Shown here: piece after piece, positions 56,567 through 64,000 of the stretch | Numbering within the stretch: the stretch's first letter is position 1 | Layout of the letters: the number at the start of each line of letters is the position of its first letter | NCBI RefSeq assembly: GCF_030864005.1 | Contig: NZ_CP132976.1 | Location: forward strand, 2,418,001 to 2,482,000 | Direction: 5' to 3' | Origin: Achromobacter seleniivolatilans | GTDB taxonomy: Bacteria; Pseudomonadota; Gammaproteobacteria; Burkholderiales; Burkholderiaceae_B | Length of the DNA: 64,000 nucleotides | Notes under the pieces: model-generated | Told to the model about the DNA's origin: nothing | The model's input: the letters and a program-made list of their open reading frames with translations, nothing else | Database searches by the model: none | Made by a program: the position numbers and the translations under genes

Positions 56567-59230
56567 TCAGGGCCGTGCTGCGGATACGGCCTCTGGGTCG
56601 AGACGGTAGCGGGAAATCGCATCGGCCGCGCAAGCGCGGTCGATCAGCCCGTCATCAGCCAAGGCCTTCAATGCGGCCAGCACGATGTGGTGGCAGTCCA
56701 CTTCAAAGAAAGCGCGCAGCGACTGGCGCGTGTCAGAACGGCCAAAGCCATCCGTGCCCAGCGTCACGTAGCGGCGGCCCGCCATGAAGGGACGAATCTG
56801 CTCAGGCACTGTCCGCATATAGTCGGTGGCCGCAACCACCGGCCCGCTGCTGCCGGCCAGACTGCATTCTGCAAACCCCATGCGCGCATCTTCCAGCGGA
56901 TGCAAGCGGCTCCAGCGTTCAGCCTCGTGCCCGTCACGGCCCAGCTCCGAATAGCTGGTCACGCTCCAGACATCGGCCGACACGCCAAAGTCCTGTTGCA
57001 GCAGATCGGCCGCCGCCAGCGTTTCCCGCAGGATCGCGCCGCTGCCCAGCAACTGCACGCGCAATGCGCCGGGCGCGCCGGCGCGTAAGCGATACATGCC
57101 TTGCAGGATGCCGTCTTCTGCGCCTTCGGGCATGGCTGGGTGCGCGGTTTTCTCGTTGATCAAGGTCAGGTAATAAAAGACGTCCTCTTCCTCCTGGTAC
57201 ATGCGGCGCATGCCGTCCTGCACGATCACCGCGATCTCGTACGCGTAGGCCGGGTCGTAGGCGCGGCATGACGGAATGACCGAGGCCAGCACATGGCTGT
57301 GGCCGTCATCATGCTGAAGCCCTTCACCCTCTAGCGTGGTACGCCCCGATGTGGCGCCCAGCAGGAAACCGCGCGCGCGGATGTCACCCGCCGCCCAGGC
57401 CAGGTCGCCTACGCGCTGAAAACCGAACATCGAATAGAAGATGTAGAACGGAATGGTCGCGATGCCGTGCGTGCTGTGCGCCGTTGCCGCCGCGATCCAC
57501 GACGACATGGCGCCGGATTCGTTAATGCCTTCCTGCAGAATCTGGCCCTTCTGGTCTTCACGGTAAACACTGAGCTGGTCAGCGTCCTGCGGCGTGTAGA
57601 GCTGGCCCACATGGGAGTAGATGCCCACCTGCCGGAACATGCCGTCCATGCCAAACGTGCGCGACTCATCCGGCACGATGGGAATCACGCGTTGGCCGAT
57701 GACCGGGTCTTTCAGCAGTTGGGCCAGCACCCGCACGAACGCCATGGTGGTTGAGAACTCACGCCCGTCGCTTCCTTTCAGGTGCGCGGCAAAGGCGTCC
57801 AGCGCGGGTGTCGCCAAGGGTCCGGGGCCAGCCGGACGCCGGGGCAGATGGCCGCCTGCCCGGGCGATAGCAGCGTCGAAATACGCCTGTTCGGCGCTAC
57901 CGGGCGCAGGCTTTATATACGGAATCTGTTCCAGCTGATCATCGGGCACGGCAATGGCGAATCGGTCGCGGAATGCACGCACGGCCGGGTCAGCCATCTT
58001 CTTTTGCTGGTGATTGGTGTTGGCGGCCTCGCCCGCCGCGCCCATGCCGTAACCCTTGACCGTTTTGGCCAGAATCACGGTGGGCTGGCCGCGATGCGCC
58101 ACGGCGGCGGCATACGCGGCGTAGACCTTGGCGGGGTCGTGGCCGCCACGGTTCAGCGCGCCGATCTCGTCGTCGGACAGGTGCGCCACGCGTTCCAGCA
58201 GAACCGGGTCCGCGCCAAAAAAATGTTCACGCACATAGGCGCCGCCGCGCGCCTTGAACACCTGATACTCGCCGTCCACACACTGCATCATGCGCTGGCG
58301 CAGGCGGCCGTCATGGTCTTGTGCCAAGAGCGCATCCCAGCCCGCGCCCCAGATCACTTTGATGACATTCCATCCCGCGCCGCGATACACGCGTTCCAGT
58401 TCCTGGATGATCTTGGCGTTGCCTCGCACCGGGCCGTCCAGGCGCTGCAAATTGCAATTGACCACGAAGATCAGGTTGTCCAGTTTTTCGCGGCCTGCCA
58501 TTGCCACGGCTGCCAGTGTTTCGGGCTGATCCTGTTCGCCATCACCTAGAAAACCCCACACCTTGCGCCCTTGCGCCGGGATCAGCTCGCGGTCTTCCAG
58601 ATAGCGGGTGTAGCGCGCCTGGTAAGCGGCCATCAGCGGCCCCAGCCCCATCGACACCGTGGGAAATTGCCAGAACGACGGCATGGTGCGGGGATGCGGG
58701 TAGGACGCCAGGCCGCCGCCTCCGATCTCGCGCCGGAAACGGTCCAGCTCGGACTCCGAAATACGCCCTTCCAGATAGGCGCGCGCGTAGATGCCAGGCG
58801 CGGAATGCCCCTGGATGTACAGCATGTCGCCCAGGAATTCCGGCGTGGCGGCGCGAAAGAAATGGCGATAGCCCGTTTCATACAACGTCGTGGCGGACGC
58901 GTAGGTAGCGATATGGCCGCCCACGCCCGAAGTCTTGCCGGCGCGCAACACCATGGCCATCGCGTTCCAGCGCAGGTACGCATCCAACCGCAATTCAATG
59001 CCTGCGTCACCCGGAAATGCGCCTTGGTCTGCGGGCGCGATGGTGTTCACGTAAGGCGTGGCGCCGGGCGCCACATAACCGCCCGCCGTCGCGCGGTCCT
59101 GGTTGATCAACTGGTCTAGCAAATAGTGCGTGCGCGGCAGGCCTTCGTGGGCCAGCACGGCCTGCATGGCTTCCAGCCATTCCTGAGTTTCCTGCGGGTC
59201 GGCATCGATCCGGTCGATCGGGGTGTCCAT
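56567..59230 (-). CDS. aceE: Pyruvate dehydrogenase E1, homodimeric type (stand-alone)
   Basis: An 887-residue homodimeric-type E1. The thiamine-diphosphate motif is GDGEQDQPET (from residue 229) closing at NCN (258-260), 30 residues on. YIQGHSAPGIYARA and GHIATYASA are typical E1 sequences. It decarboxylates pyruvate and acetylates the E2 lipoyl domain. No E2 (aceF) or E3 (lpd) gene is nearby, unlike a standard PDH operon, so this may be a second or special-purpose E1. The RBS is AAAGGAGG. A 12-bp-arm palindrome lies 69-97 bp upstream of the start. Confidence 0.94.
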   Translation of the reverse strand: MDTPIDRIDADPQETQEWLEAMQAVLAHEGLPRTHYLLDQLINQDRATAGGYVAPGATPYVNTIAPADQGAFPGDAGIELRLDAYLRWNAMAMVLRAGKTSGVGGHIATYASATTLYETGYRHFFRAATPEFLGDMLYIQGHSAPGIYARAYLEGRISESELDRFRREIGGGGLASYPHPRTMPSFWQFPTVSMGLGPLMAAYQARYTRYLEDRELIPAQGRKVWGFLGDGEQDQPETLAAVAMAGREKLDNLIFVVNCNLQRLDGPVRGNAKIIQELERVYRGAGWNVIKVIWGAGWDALLAQDHDGRLRQRMMQCVDGEYQVFKARGGAYVREHFFGADPVLLERVAHLSDDEIGALNRGGHDPAKVYAAYAAAVAHRGQPTVILAKTVKGYGMGAAGEAANTNHQQKKMADPAVRAFRDRFAIAVPDDQLEQIPYIKPAPGSAEQAYFDAAIARAGGHLPRRPAGPGPLATPALDAFAAHLKGSDGREFSTTMAFVRVLAQLLKDPVIGQRVIPIVPDESRTFGMDGMFRQVGIYSHVGQLYTPQDADQLSVYREDQKGQILQEGINESGAMSSWIAAATAHSTHGIATIPFYIFYSMFGFQRVGDLAWAAGDIRARGFLLGATSGRTTLEGEGLQHDDGHSHVLASVIPSCRAYDPAYAYEIAVIVQDGMRRMYQEEEDVFYYLTLINEKTAHPAMPEGAEDGILQGMYRLRAGAPGALRVQLLGSGAILRETLAAADLLQQDFGVSADVWSVTSYSELGRDGHEAERWSRLHPLEDARMGFAECSLAGSSGPVVAATDYMRTVPEQIRPFMAGRRYVTLGTDGFGRSDTRQSLRAFFEVDCHHIVLAALKALADDGLIDRACAADAISRYRLDPEAVSAARP

Positions 59231-59298
59231 GGGCGTCCTCCTTTGGGCGTGTGTGCGGCGGCCGGGGTAAAAACCAGCGGCGCCATTTCACATCGTGA

Positions 59299-59360
59299 AT
59301 TGCAATTGCATCATGTGCAATTGCAATCGTATGGAGGTTCGCGAACAATTGCAAGTGCAA
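59299..59360 (-). promoter_or_regulatory. TTGCA-rich palindromic operator upstream of aceE
   Basis: ATTGCAATTGCA and TGCAATTGCAAT flank a 5-bp centre (59299-59327), a perfect 12-bp inverted repeat; each arm is itself nearly symmetric. A further half site, CAATTGCAAGTGCAA, is at 59346-59360. All lie 69-130 bp upstream of aceE. The layout suggests cooperative binding by a dimeric regulator. A TTGCAA core recalls RamB-type acetate-metabolism sites in actinobacteria, but the regulator here is unknown. Confidence 0.65.
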
Positions 59361-59384
59361 CTATCCGGCAGTCATGCCGCGTCT

Positions 59385-59711
59385 TTATCTGGCCTCGCCC
59401 ATCATGTATTGCACGGCGGCCCGCAAGGTGGCCTCGTCGGCAGACGAGCCGCCACGCGGAGGCATGGCGCCCTTGCCCTTCATCACGGTTGCCAACATGC
59501 CGTCTTCGCCCTGCGCGATCAACGGCGTCCAGGCCTGCTTGTCGCCCAACCGGGGCGCGTTGGCAACGCCGCTGGCATGGCAAACGACACAGGCAGACTT
59601 GTAGAGTTTTTCGCCAGCGGGATTGATGGACGCCGCCGTGTCGGCCCCTGCCTGAGAGATGGGAAAAACGGCCAGGACGATCGCAAACGCAGTTTGGACA
59701 AGAATGGTCAT
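59385..59711 (-). CDS. Small periplasmic c-type cytochrome
   Basis: A 108-residue cytochrome c5-like protein. The signal peptide covers about residues 1-24, and the haem site CVVCH is at about residues 41-45 after KLYKSA. The axial Met is in KGKGAMPPRGG. It follows nirK by 83 bp on the same strand, so it may be the electron donor to nitrite reductase. The start is set at MTILVQ, where the signal begins. Confidence 0.9.
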   Translation of the reverse strand: MTILVQTAFAIVLAVFPISQAGADTAASINPAGEKLYKSACVVCHASGVANAPRLGDKQAWTPLIAQGEDGMLATVMKGKGAMPPRGGSSADEATLRAAVQYMMGEAR

Positions 59712-59794
59712 GGCGATGGCTCGCTGCAAAATAGGGAAGAAATAGCGGGTAGCGGTTGCGGCAAGACGCAAGCCTCGCGTCTTGCCGATGGGCC

Positions 59795-60877
59795 TCAGCG
59801 CGGGATCGGACCCGGCGCTTTGATCTGCTTCATCAGGTCGTCATTCCACTTGCCTTCGACCTTGATGTGTCCTGCTGCACCCAGCTCGAAGGCTTCAATC
59901 AGGTTGTGGTTCAGGTACGCATAGACGCCGGGCTGCTTGAAGGTGTAGAGCGCAGCACCCGCGGAACCGCCCCGGATGAACCAGGTTTCCAGGTTCTTTT
60001 CAGGCGGGTTGCCGAACTTGCCGGTCTCCCAGACCCAGTCGCCATGGCCGCCGATCAAGTGCGGCCGCGTATCCCGATTGGCCTGCGAGTGAATCAACAA
60101 CACCGTCTCGCCCACCTTCGCTGTCAGCGCGTTGTCGCCCGTCAGCGCACCGACCTTGCCGTTGAAAACGATGTGCGACGGCGTGAGCTTGCGCATCACT
60201 TCCACCGTGTCGCCATAGCTTTCGGCCAGCGTCGCGTAGTCCTTGTATTTACCCTTTTCATCTTTGGGTATGTACAAATCGAATTCGCCGATGGTGTATG
60301 CCTTGTCATAGTGCAGCGGCTTGCCCTGCGGATCTTTCAAGCCATCGCGCGGCAGCACCATCAGCGTGCCGCTCATGCCCGACACCACGTGCCATGCCAC
60401 CATGCCTTCAGGCGCACAGTGGTAGACAAACGTGCCGCTGCGATCAGCCTTGAAGCGCAGGGTGGCCTGTTCGCCTGGATTCACATTCGTCAGCTTCGCC
60501 CCGCCCAGCGCGCCGGTCGCCGCATGGAAATCCACGTTGTGCGGCATCGCGTTGCTGGCGGGGTTGACCAGCGTCAGTTCCACGTAGTCGCCTTCATGCA
60601 CGACCAGCGTCGGGCCCGGCATGGACCCGTTGAACGTCATGGCCTGCAAGGTGGTGCCCTTGCTGTCGATCACCATCTTCTTTTCTTCGATGGTCATGAC
60701 AAATTCGATCACCTTCGGACCCGAACTGGCCACCTGCTCATGCTGGTGGATCATGGGCGGGGCAACCAGCGTGACTTTGGCGCGCGGCAACTGGTCGGCA
60801 TTCTGGGCGGAAGCCAGCCCGCCTGCGAACGTGAAAATCAACGCCGCGGCAAGCAAGGTGGGGCGCAACGCGTTCAT
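59795..60877 (-). CDS. nirK: Copper-containing nitrite reductase
   Basis: A 360-residue NirK, two cupredoxin domains per subunit. Type 1 copper ligands His113, Cys154, His163 and Met168 and type 2 ligands His118 and His153 are visible in [11 protein letters not shown] and [17 protein letters not shown]; Asp116 is the catalytic Asp. It reduces nitrite to nitric oxide in the periplasm. The signal peptide is a Sec type (ASA-QN), while many NirK proteins have a Tat signal. The RBS is AGAGGAG. A 6-bp hairpin (60901-60917) lies in the leader. Confidence 0.96.
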   Translation of the reverse strand: MNALRPTLLAAALIFTFAGGLASAQNADQLPRAKVTLVAPPMIHQHEQVASSGPKVIEFVMTIEEKKMVIDSKGTTLQAMTFNGSMPGPTLVVHEGDYVELTLVNPASNAMPHNVDFHAATGALGGAKLTNVNPGEQATLRFKADRSGTFVYHCAPEGMVAWHVVSGMSGTLMVLPRDGLKDPQGKPLHYDKAYTIGEFDLYIPKDEKGKYKDYATLAESYGDTVEVMRKLTPSHIVFNGKVGALTGDNALTAKVGETVLLIHSQANRDTRPHLIGGHGDWVWETGKFGNPPEKNLETWFIRGGSAGAALYTFKQPGVYAYLNHNLIEAFELGAAGHIKVEGKWNDDLMKQIKAPGPIPR

Positions 60878-61064
60878 GTGCTACTCCTCTTTCGGTTTCA
60901 TGCCGAGTCTGTCGGCACCCCTATTGAAGGCGCAGCGCATCTTGCGTTCTTTGCTGTAGCGCAAACTTCGGATCAAGCAGAGCAGATGCGCGCATTGTCA
61001 GTGACAGGCCCAGGTGTCAACATCAAGCCGTGGAAACCTTATCCACGCCTCTACACGGATCACC
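60878..61064. promoter_or_regulatory. Divergent nirK / Crp-Fnr regulator promoter region
   Basis: 187 bp. It holds TGCCGA-gtctg-TCGGCA (60901-60917), TGTCA-g-TGACA (60996-61006), and a half-conserved Fnr-type site reading TTGAT then CCGA then AGTTT on the minus strand (60963-60976), with only the first half matching the TTGAT-N4-ATCAA consensus. One of these is probably the regulator's target, but none is a full consensus box. Confidence 0.4.
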
Positions 61065-61847
61065 ATGCCGTCGCCGCTATGCCACGCCCTGTTGCGCAAC
61101 CTGGATCTGTTCAGGCCCTTGTCCGATGCACAGCTGGAGACCGCGCTGCACGGCGCCGCGCCGTGCCGGCTTGAAGCGGGGGCTTTGGCCTATGTGCAGG
61201 GCGCCCCCGGCGCGCACTTTTTTGTACTGCTGCAAGGTTTCTTGAAGGTGAGCCAAGTGACGCCCGAAGGCGAGCAGATCATCGTGCGTTACGTCAACCC
61301 GGGCGATATGTTCGGGCTGGCCTGCGCCATGGGGCAGACCTGTTATCCCGCTACGGTGCAGGCGGTGCAGGAAAGCCTGTGCCTGGCGTGGCCTGCGGCG
61401 GCCTGGACGCCATTTACTGCCAGCCATCCGCAGTTGGGCGCCATCGCGCTGCAAACCATGGGGCATCGGTTGCAGGATGCGCACCAGCGGATTCAAGAGC
61501 TGTCCAACGACGAGGTCGAACAGCGCGTGGCTCGCACGCTTTTGCGGCTGATCAATCAATCCGGCCGCCCCACGCACGACGGCATCGACGTCGGCTTTCC
61601 CATCACGCGCCAAGACATCGCCGAAATGACGGGCACCACTTTGCACACGGTCAGCCGGCTGCTTAGCGACTGGAAGCAGCGCGGCATCGTGGCCAGTGGC
61701 CGCAAACGCATTGTGCTGCGATCGCCCGCCGCGCTGGCCCGCTTGTGTGAGCACACACCGCCGCCCATGGATTGCGCCGCCTGTTTGTCCTGCCGCGATG
61801 GCTCACCCGCAATGGAAACGTCCATTCCGGTCTTGGCCACGCATTAG
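61065..61847 (+). CDS. Crp/Fnr-family regulator with C-terminal cysteine tail
   Basis: A 260-residue Crp/Fnr regulator. The cyclic-nucleotide-type beta-roll covers about residues 20-125 and the HTH about 181-203 (TRQDIAEMTGTTLHTVSRLL). The four N-terminal cysteines of Fnr are not in place, so it is not a classic oxygen-sensing Fnr. Position beside nirK, nirV and the NO reductase suggests an NnrR/Dnr-type NO-responsive role. Unusual: Cys228 and a CxxCxxC run at 237, 240 and 243 in the tail. The start at MPSPLC is family-like. The 3' end overlaps nirV by 4 bp. Confidence 0.92.
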   Translation: MPSPLCHALLRNLDLFRPLSDAQLETALHGAAPCRLEAGALAYVQGAPGAHFFVLLQGFLKVSQVTPEGEQIIVRYVNPGDMFGLACAMGQTCYPATVQAVQESLCLAWPAAAWTPFTASHPQLGAIALQTMGHRLQDAHQRIQELSNDEVEQRVARTLLRLINQSGRPTHDGIDVGFPITRQDIAEMTGTTLHTVSRLLSDWKQRGIVASGRKRIVLRSPAALARLCEHTPPPMDCAACLSCRDGSPAMETSIPVLATH

Positions 61848-62701
61848 GAAATAGGGTCTTCGTCCAGCACCAGTCGCACACCCAGATTGGCGGGCGGAAT
61901 GCCCACCGAGCAGGCCCCGCCCTTGGGGTCGCGGATGAAGTCAGGCAGATAGGCAATGTGCCGGCCCGCCGCCACGCGTATGCCGCAGTTTCGGCCAGCG
62001 GCCTCGTCCGCCGAAGACGCAGGTGCGCCAGGCGGCGCGGTGTTTGCAGAGACGGCTGCCGACACACTCAACTCGCGGCGCTCATGGCAATCTTCGGTCC
62101 AATCCCACACGCTGCCCGCCATGTCCTTCAACCCTGCCGTGTTGACACCGTATCCGCCGAACGGACGCAGCGCGGTATCCGCCTGTTCGCCCCGGGCGCT
62201 TTGCTGTTCGTACTCGGCCAGCCAGCGCTGGGCGGGGTCAGTGCTGTCCGGAAATGAAGCGACGGCGGCTTCCTGGTAGGCCTCGCCCGCCGCATAGACC
62301 CATTCCGCATAGGCGGGAAGACGAAACCGGCGTCCGGTACCCGCTGACAACCAGGCAGCGTAGGCGGTGGCGTCAGTCCAACTGATGCCAGAGGCTGGCA
62401 GAGTAGCGTTGGATGCCTGGCGTTGCGCCGCATCCAGCGGTTTGCATCCGCCGGCGCCTACGCACGCGGCATAGTCGGCCTGGCTGACCTGCCGCGTCAT
62501 GATGGAAAAGCCATTGGGATAGCGCACAAGCTTGGGCGCAGGCGTGACCGGATAGCCGTTACGCAGCGCCTCGCCTGGTGGCACATAACGCACTTCGCCC
62601 GGCGGCAGCCGGGTCAGTTCCGGCAATGCAAGGCGGGCCCGATCTCCGGGCCCGCAAGCAGTCAACAGCAACGATGCCGAAACGATCAGTTGGGAACGCA
62701 T
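61844..62701 (-). CDS. nirV: NirV-like formylglycine-generating-enzyme-family lipoprotein
   Basis: A 285-residue SUMF1/FGE-fold protein. A lipoprotein signal with lipobox LTACG ends near residue 16. Fold motifs include MTRQVSQADYAACVG, ISWTDATAYAAWLSA, RFRLPAYAEWVYAA and the late GVRLVLDED. NirV proteins accompany nirK in many denitrifiers; their function is unproven. The catalytic Cys pair of true formylglycine enzymes was not recognised. The start is at MRSQLI, where the lipoprotein signal begins. Confidence 0.88.
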   Translation of the reverse strand: MRSQLIVSASLLLTACGPGDRARLALPELTRLPPGEVRYVPPGEALRNGYPVTPAPKLVRYPNGFSIMTRQVSQADYAACVGAGGCKPLDAAQRQASNATLPASGISWTDATAYAAWLSAGTGRRFRLPAYAEWVYAAGEAYQEAAVASFPDSTDPAQRWLAEYEQQSARGEQADTALRPFGGYGVNTAGLKDMAGSVWDWTEDCHERRELSVSAAVSANTAPPGAPASSADEAAGRNCGIRVAAGRHIAYLPDFIRDPKGGACSVGIPPANLGVRLVLDEDPIS

Positions 62702-62770
62702 ACAGCGGTGCTCCGGATAACCTGCGCCGATGGGGCGCCTGCGAGTCTCCATTGAACCTGCCGTACAGGA

Positions 62771-62800
62771 CCGCGACTTTGCGCTGGCGCAAAGTCGCGG
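62771..62800. terminator. Perfect 14-bp inverted repeat between norZ and nirV
   Basis: CCGCGACTTTGCGC and GCGCAAAGTCGCGG are separated by only TG. It starts 11 bp after the NO reductase stop and ends 70 bp before the nirV start. No T-run follows on the minus strand. It may be an incomplete terminator, an mRNA end-stabiliser or a dimer-binding site. Confidence 0.5.
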
Positions 62801-62810
62801 ACGCCTTGCG

Positions 62811-64000
62811 TCAGCCCCGCGCGGTCTTGGCCTGCAAGCGTGGTTCAACCAGAGCAGGCTTGGCGCTCAACAGCCCCAGGATCACCTGCATGACCATTGC
62901 CAGCGCGCCCAGCAGGAACACCACGTCGCCAAAGGTACGACCCCAGCGCAAGGTCTTCAGCAGGTCTTGCTGCATGAAGGCCTCGCTGCGGGCGTACCAC
63001 ATCCCTTCGCTGACGCTGGCATGGAACTGGATCAGACCTATCGGCAACAAGCTTGTGAAGATCATCAGCGCCAGGCCTATGTTCATCCCCCAGAACGCCA
63101 GCTTCATCAGCCCGGGGCTAAGCGAGTATTGCGGACGGATGTAGCGCAGCACCAGCAAGGTAAAGCCCAGCGCCAGAAAGCCGTACACCCCAAAGAGCGC
63201 CGCATGAGCATGAACTGGCGTGGTATTCAGACCCTGGATGTAGTACAGCGAAATCGGCGGATTGATCATGAACCCAAAGACGCCCGCGCCCAGCATGTTC
63301 CAGAAGGCCACGGCCACGAAGCACATCAGCGGCCACTTCAAGTCAGCCATCCACGGGGCACGAGACTTCAGACGCCAGTTTTCCCAGGCCTCGTGGCCCA
63401 GCACGATCAGCGGCACCACTTCCAGCGCCGAGAAACTTGCGCCTACCGCCATGACGGGTGTCGTCGTGCCGGCAAAGTACAAGTGATGGAACGTGCCGGG
63501 AATACCGCCCAGCATGAACAGCGAGGCCGAAGCCAGGCTGGCGGTGGTGGCCATGCGGCGCGACACCAGCCCCAAGGTGGAAAAGATGAATGCAAGCGCC
63601 GTCGTGGCGAACACTTCAAAGAAGCCCTCCACCCACAGATGCACAATCCACCAGCGCCAGTACTCCATCACGGTCAGATGCGTGCGTTCACCGTAGAAAA
63701 AGCCTGCGCCATAAAACAACCCAATCGCGCCGACAGAGGCCGTCAGCAAGGCCAGCAGGTTCTTGTCGCCGCCCGGCTTGCGCAGCGCGGGCACAATGCC
63801 GCGCAGCATCAAGACGAGCCAGAAGCAGATCCCCGCGAACTTGCCTATCTGCCACAGCCGGCCCAGGTCCACGTATTCATAACCCTGGTGACCCAGCCAG
63901 AAATTCAGGTTCGGCGGCATGATCTGCGCAATGGCCAGATAGTTGCCGGTAAATGACCCGACCACCACGAGCACCAGCGCCCAGAACAGAATGTCGACAC
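62811..64000 (-). CDS. norZ: Quinol-dependent nitric oxide reductase, C-terminal part (cut by window edge)
   Basis: About 396 residues are visible; the frame is open to the window edge, so the N-terminal half (including the quinol-domain region) lies outside. Seen: many membrane segments, EYWRWWIVHLWVEGFFEVFA and GGIPGTFHHLYFAGT, with the catalytic-core His residues (HLWVEG, FHHLYF). These forms match the single-subunit qNOR (NorZ) rather than cytochrome-c-dependent NorB. It reduces NO to nitrous oxide in the inner membrane. It precedes nirV on the same strand. Confidence 0.93.
   Translation of the reverse strand, partial: VDILFWALVLVVVGSFTGNYLAIAQIMPPNLNFWLGHQGYEYVDLGRLWQIGKFAGICFWLVLMLRGIVPALRKPGGDKNLLALLTASVGAIGLFYGAGFFYGERTHLTVMEYWRWWIVHLWVEGFFEVFATTALAFIFSTLGLVSRRMATTASLASASLFMLGGIPGTFHHLYFAGTTTPVMAVGASFSALEVVPLIVLGHEAWENWRLKSRAPWMADLKWPLMCFVAVAFWNMLGAGVFGFMINPPISLYYIQGLNTTPVHAHAALFGVYGFLALGFTLLVLRYIRPQYSLSPGLMKLAFWGMNIGLALMIFTSLLPIGLIQFHASVSEGMWYARSEAFMQQDLLKTLRWGRTFGDVVFLLGALAMVMQVILGLLSAKPALVEPRLQAKTARG

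Noticed and set aside
60963..60976. Fnr/Dnr box upstream of nirK
   Set aside because: Only the TTGAT half matches; the second half (AGTTT) does not match ATCAA, so it is not called as a site.
59756..61174. 472-codon open frame on the plus strand opposite nirK
   Set aside because: It overlaps nirK antisense and the start of the Crp/Fnr gene. It has no recognisable motif, and NirK is certain.

Overview
The window looks like chromosomal DNA of a GC-rich, free-living betaproteobacterium of the Alcaligenaceae (Achromobacter/Bordetella-like). This is an inference from gene content: many LysR, AraC and periplasmic-enzyme genes, a GTP-type PEP carboxykinase, a homodimeric-type pyruvate dehydrogenase E1, copper nitrite reductase and a quinol-type NO reductase. 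No rRNA, tRNA, CRISPR array, integrase or insertion sequence was seen.

Layout. (1) 1-9.8 kb: small metabolic genes, several with export signals: a cut-off secreted protein, a carboxymuconolactone-decarboxylase-like protein, two tandem LysR paralogues, an aldo/keto reductase with a hydroxynitrile-lyase-like cupin, a DUF1254 protein, an AraC regulator, an outer-membrane barrel, a class A acid phosphatase, a ClbS/DfsB protein and a VOC protein. The DUF1254 gene and the phosphatase/barrel operon lie on either side of the AraC gene. Each is preceded by a copy of the same 92-bp two-block upstream element. (2) 9.8-13.8 kb: copper uptake set (CopD, CopC, TonB-dependent copper receptor, DUF2946). (3) 13.9-21.0 kb: a 2353-residue glycine-repeat autotransporter. 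(4) 21.4-29.9 kb: TauE/SafE exporter, alpha/beta hydrolase, AraC regulator, and a leftward five-gene oxidative cluster (SDR, StyA-like monooxygenase, flavin reductase, phytoene-dehydrogenase-like oxidoreductase, SphA-like outer-membrane protein), then a methyltransferase. (5) 30-42.6 kb: pckG, acyl-CoA synthetase with divergent TetR, an atypical SDR, enoyl-CoA hydratase, M20-type amidohydrolase, thioredoxin-like protein, two EamA transporters, GNAT and a MocR regulator. (6) 42.6-52.4 kb: LysR regulator divergent from a peptide-type ABC transporter operon ending in a CocE/NonD hydrolase, then a porin. (7) 52.4-59.2 kb: LysE-type exporters, DUF72, glutathione reductase and a stand-alone aceE with a strongly palindromic upstream region. 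(8) 59.4-64 kb: denitrification genes: cytochrome c, nirK, a Crp/Fnr regulator with a cysteine-rich tail, nirV and the C-terminal part of a quinol NO reductase cut by the window edge.

How the parts work together. NirK reduces nitrite to NO, the quinol NO reductase removes NO, and the Crp/Fnr protein is the obvious local regulator. The copper uptake set could supply NirK, but nothing in the DNA ties the two together. The porin, ABC transporter and CocE/NonD hydrolase form an import-and-hydrolyse route for a peptide-like or ester/amide substrate. The StyA-like cluster has the composition of an aromatic (styrene- or indole-type) oxygenation pathway with its own outer-membrane channel. The most unusual signals are non-coding: the paired 92-bp elements, a small upstream ORF coupled to the ABC operon, and several perfect inverted repeats.
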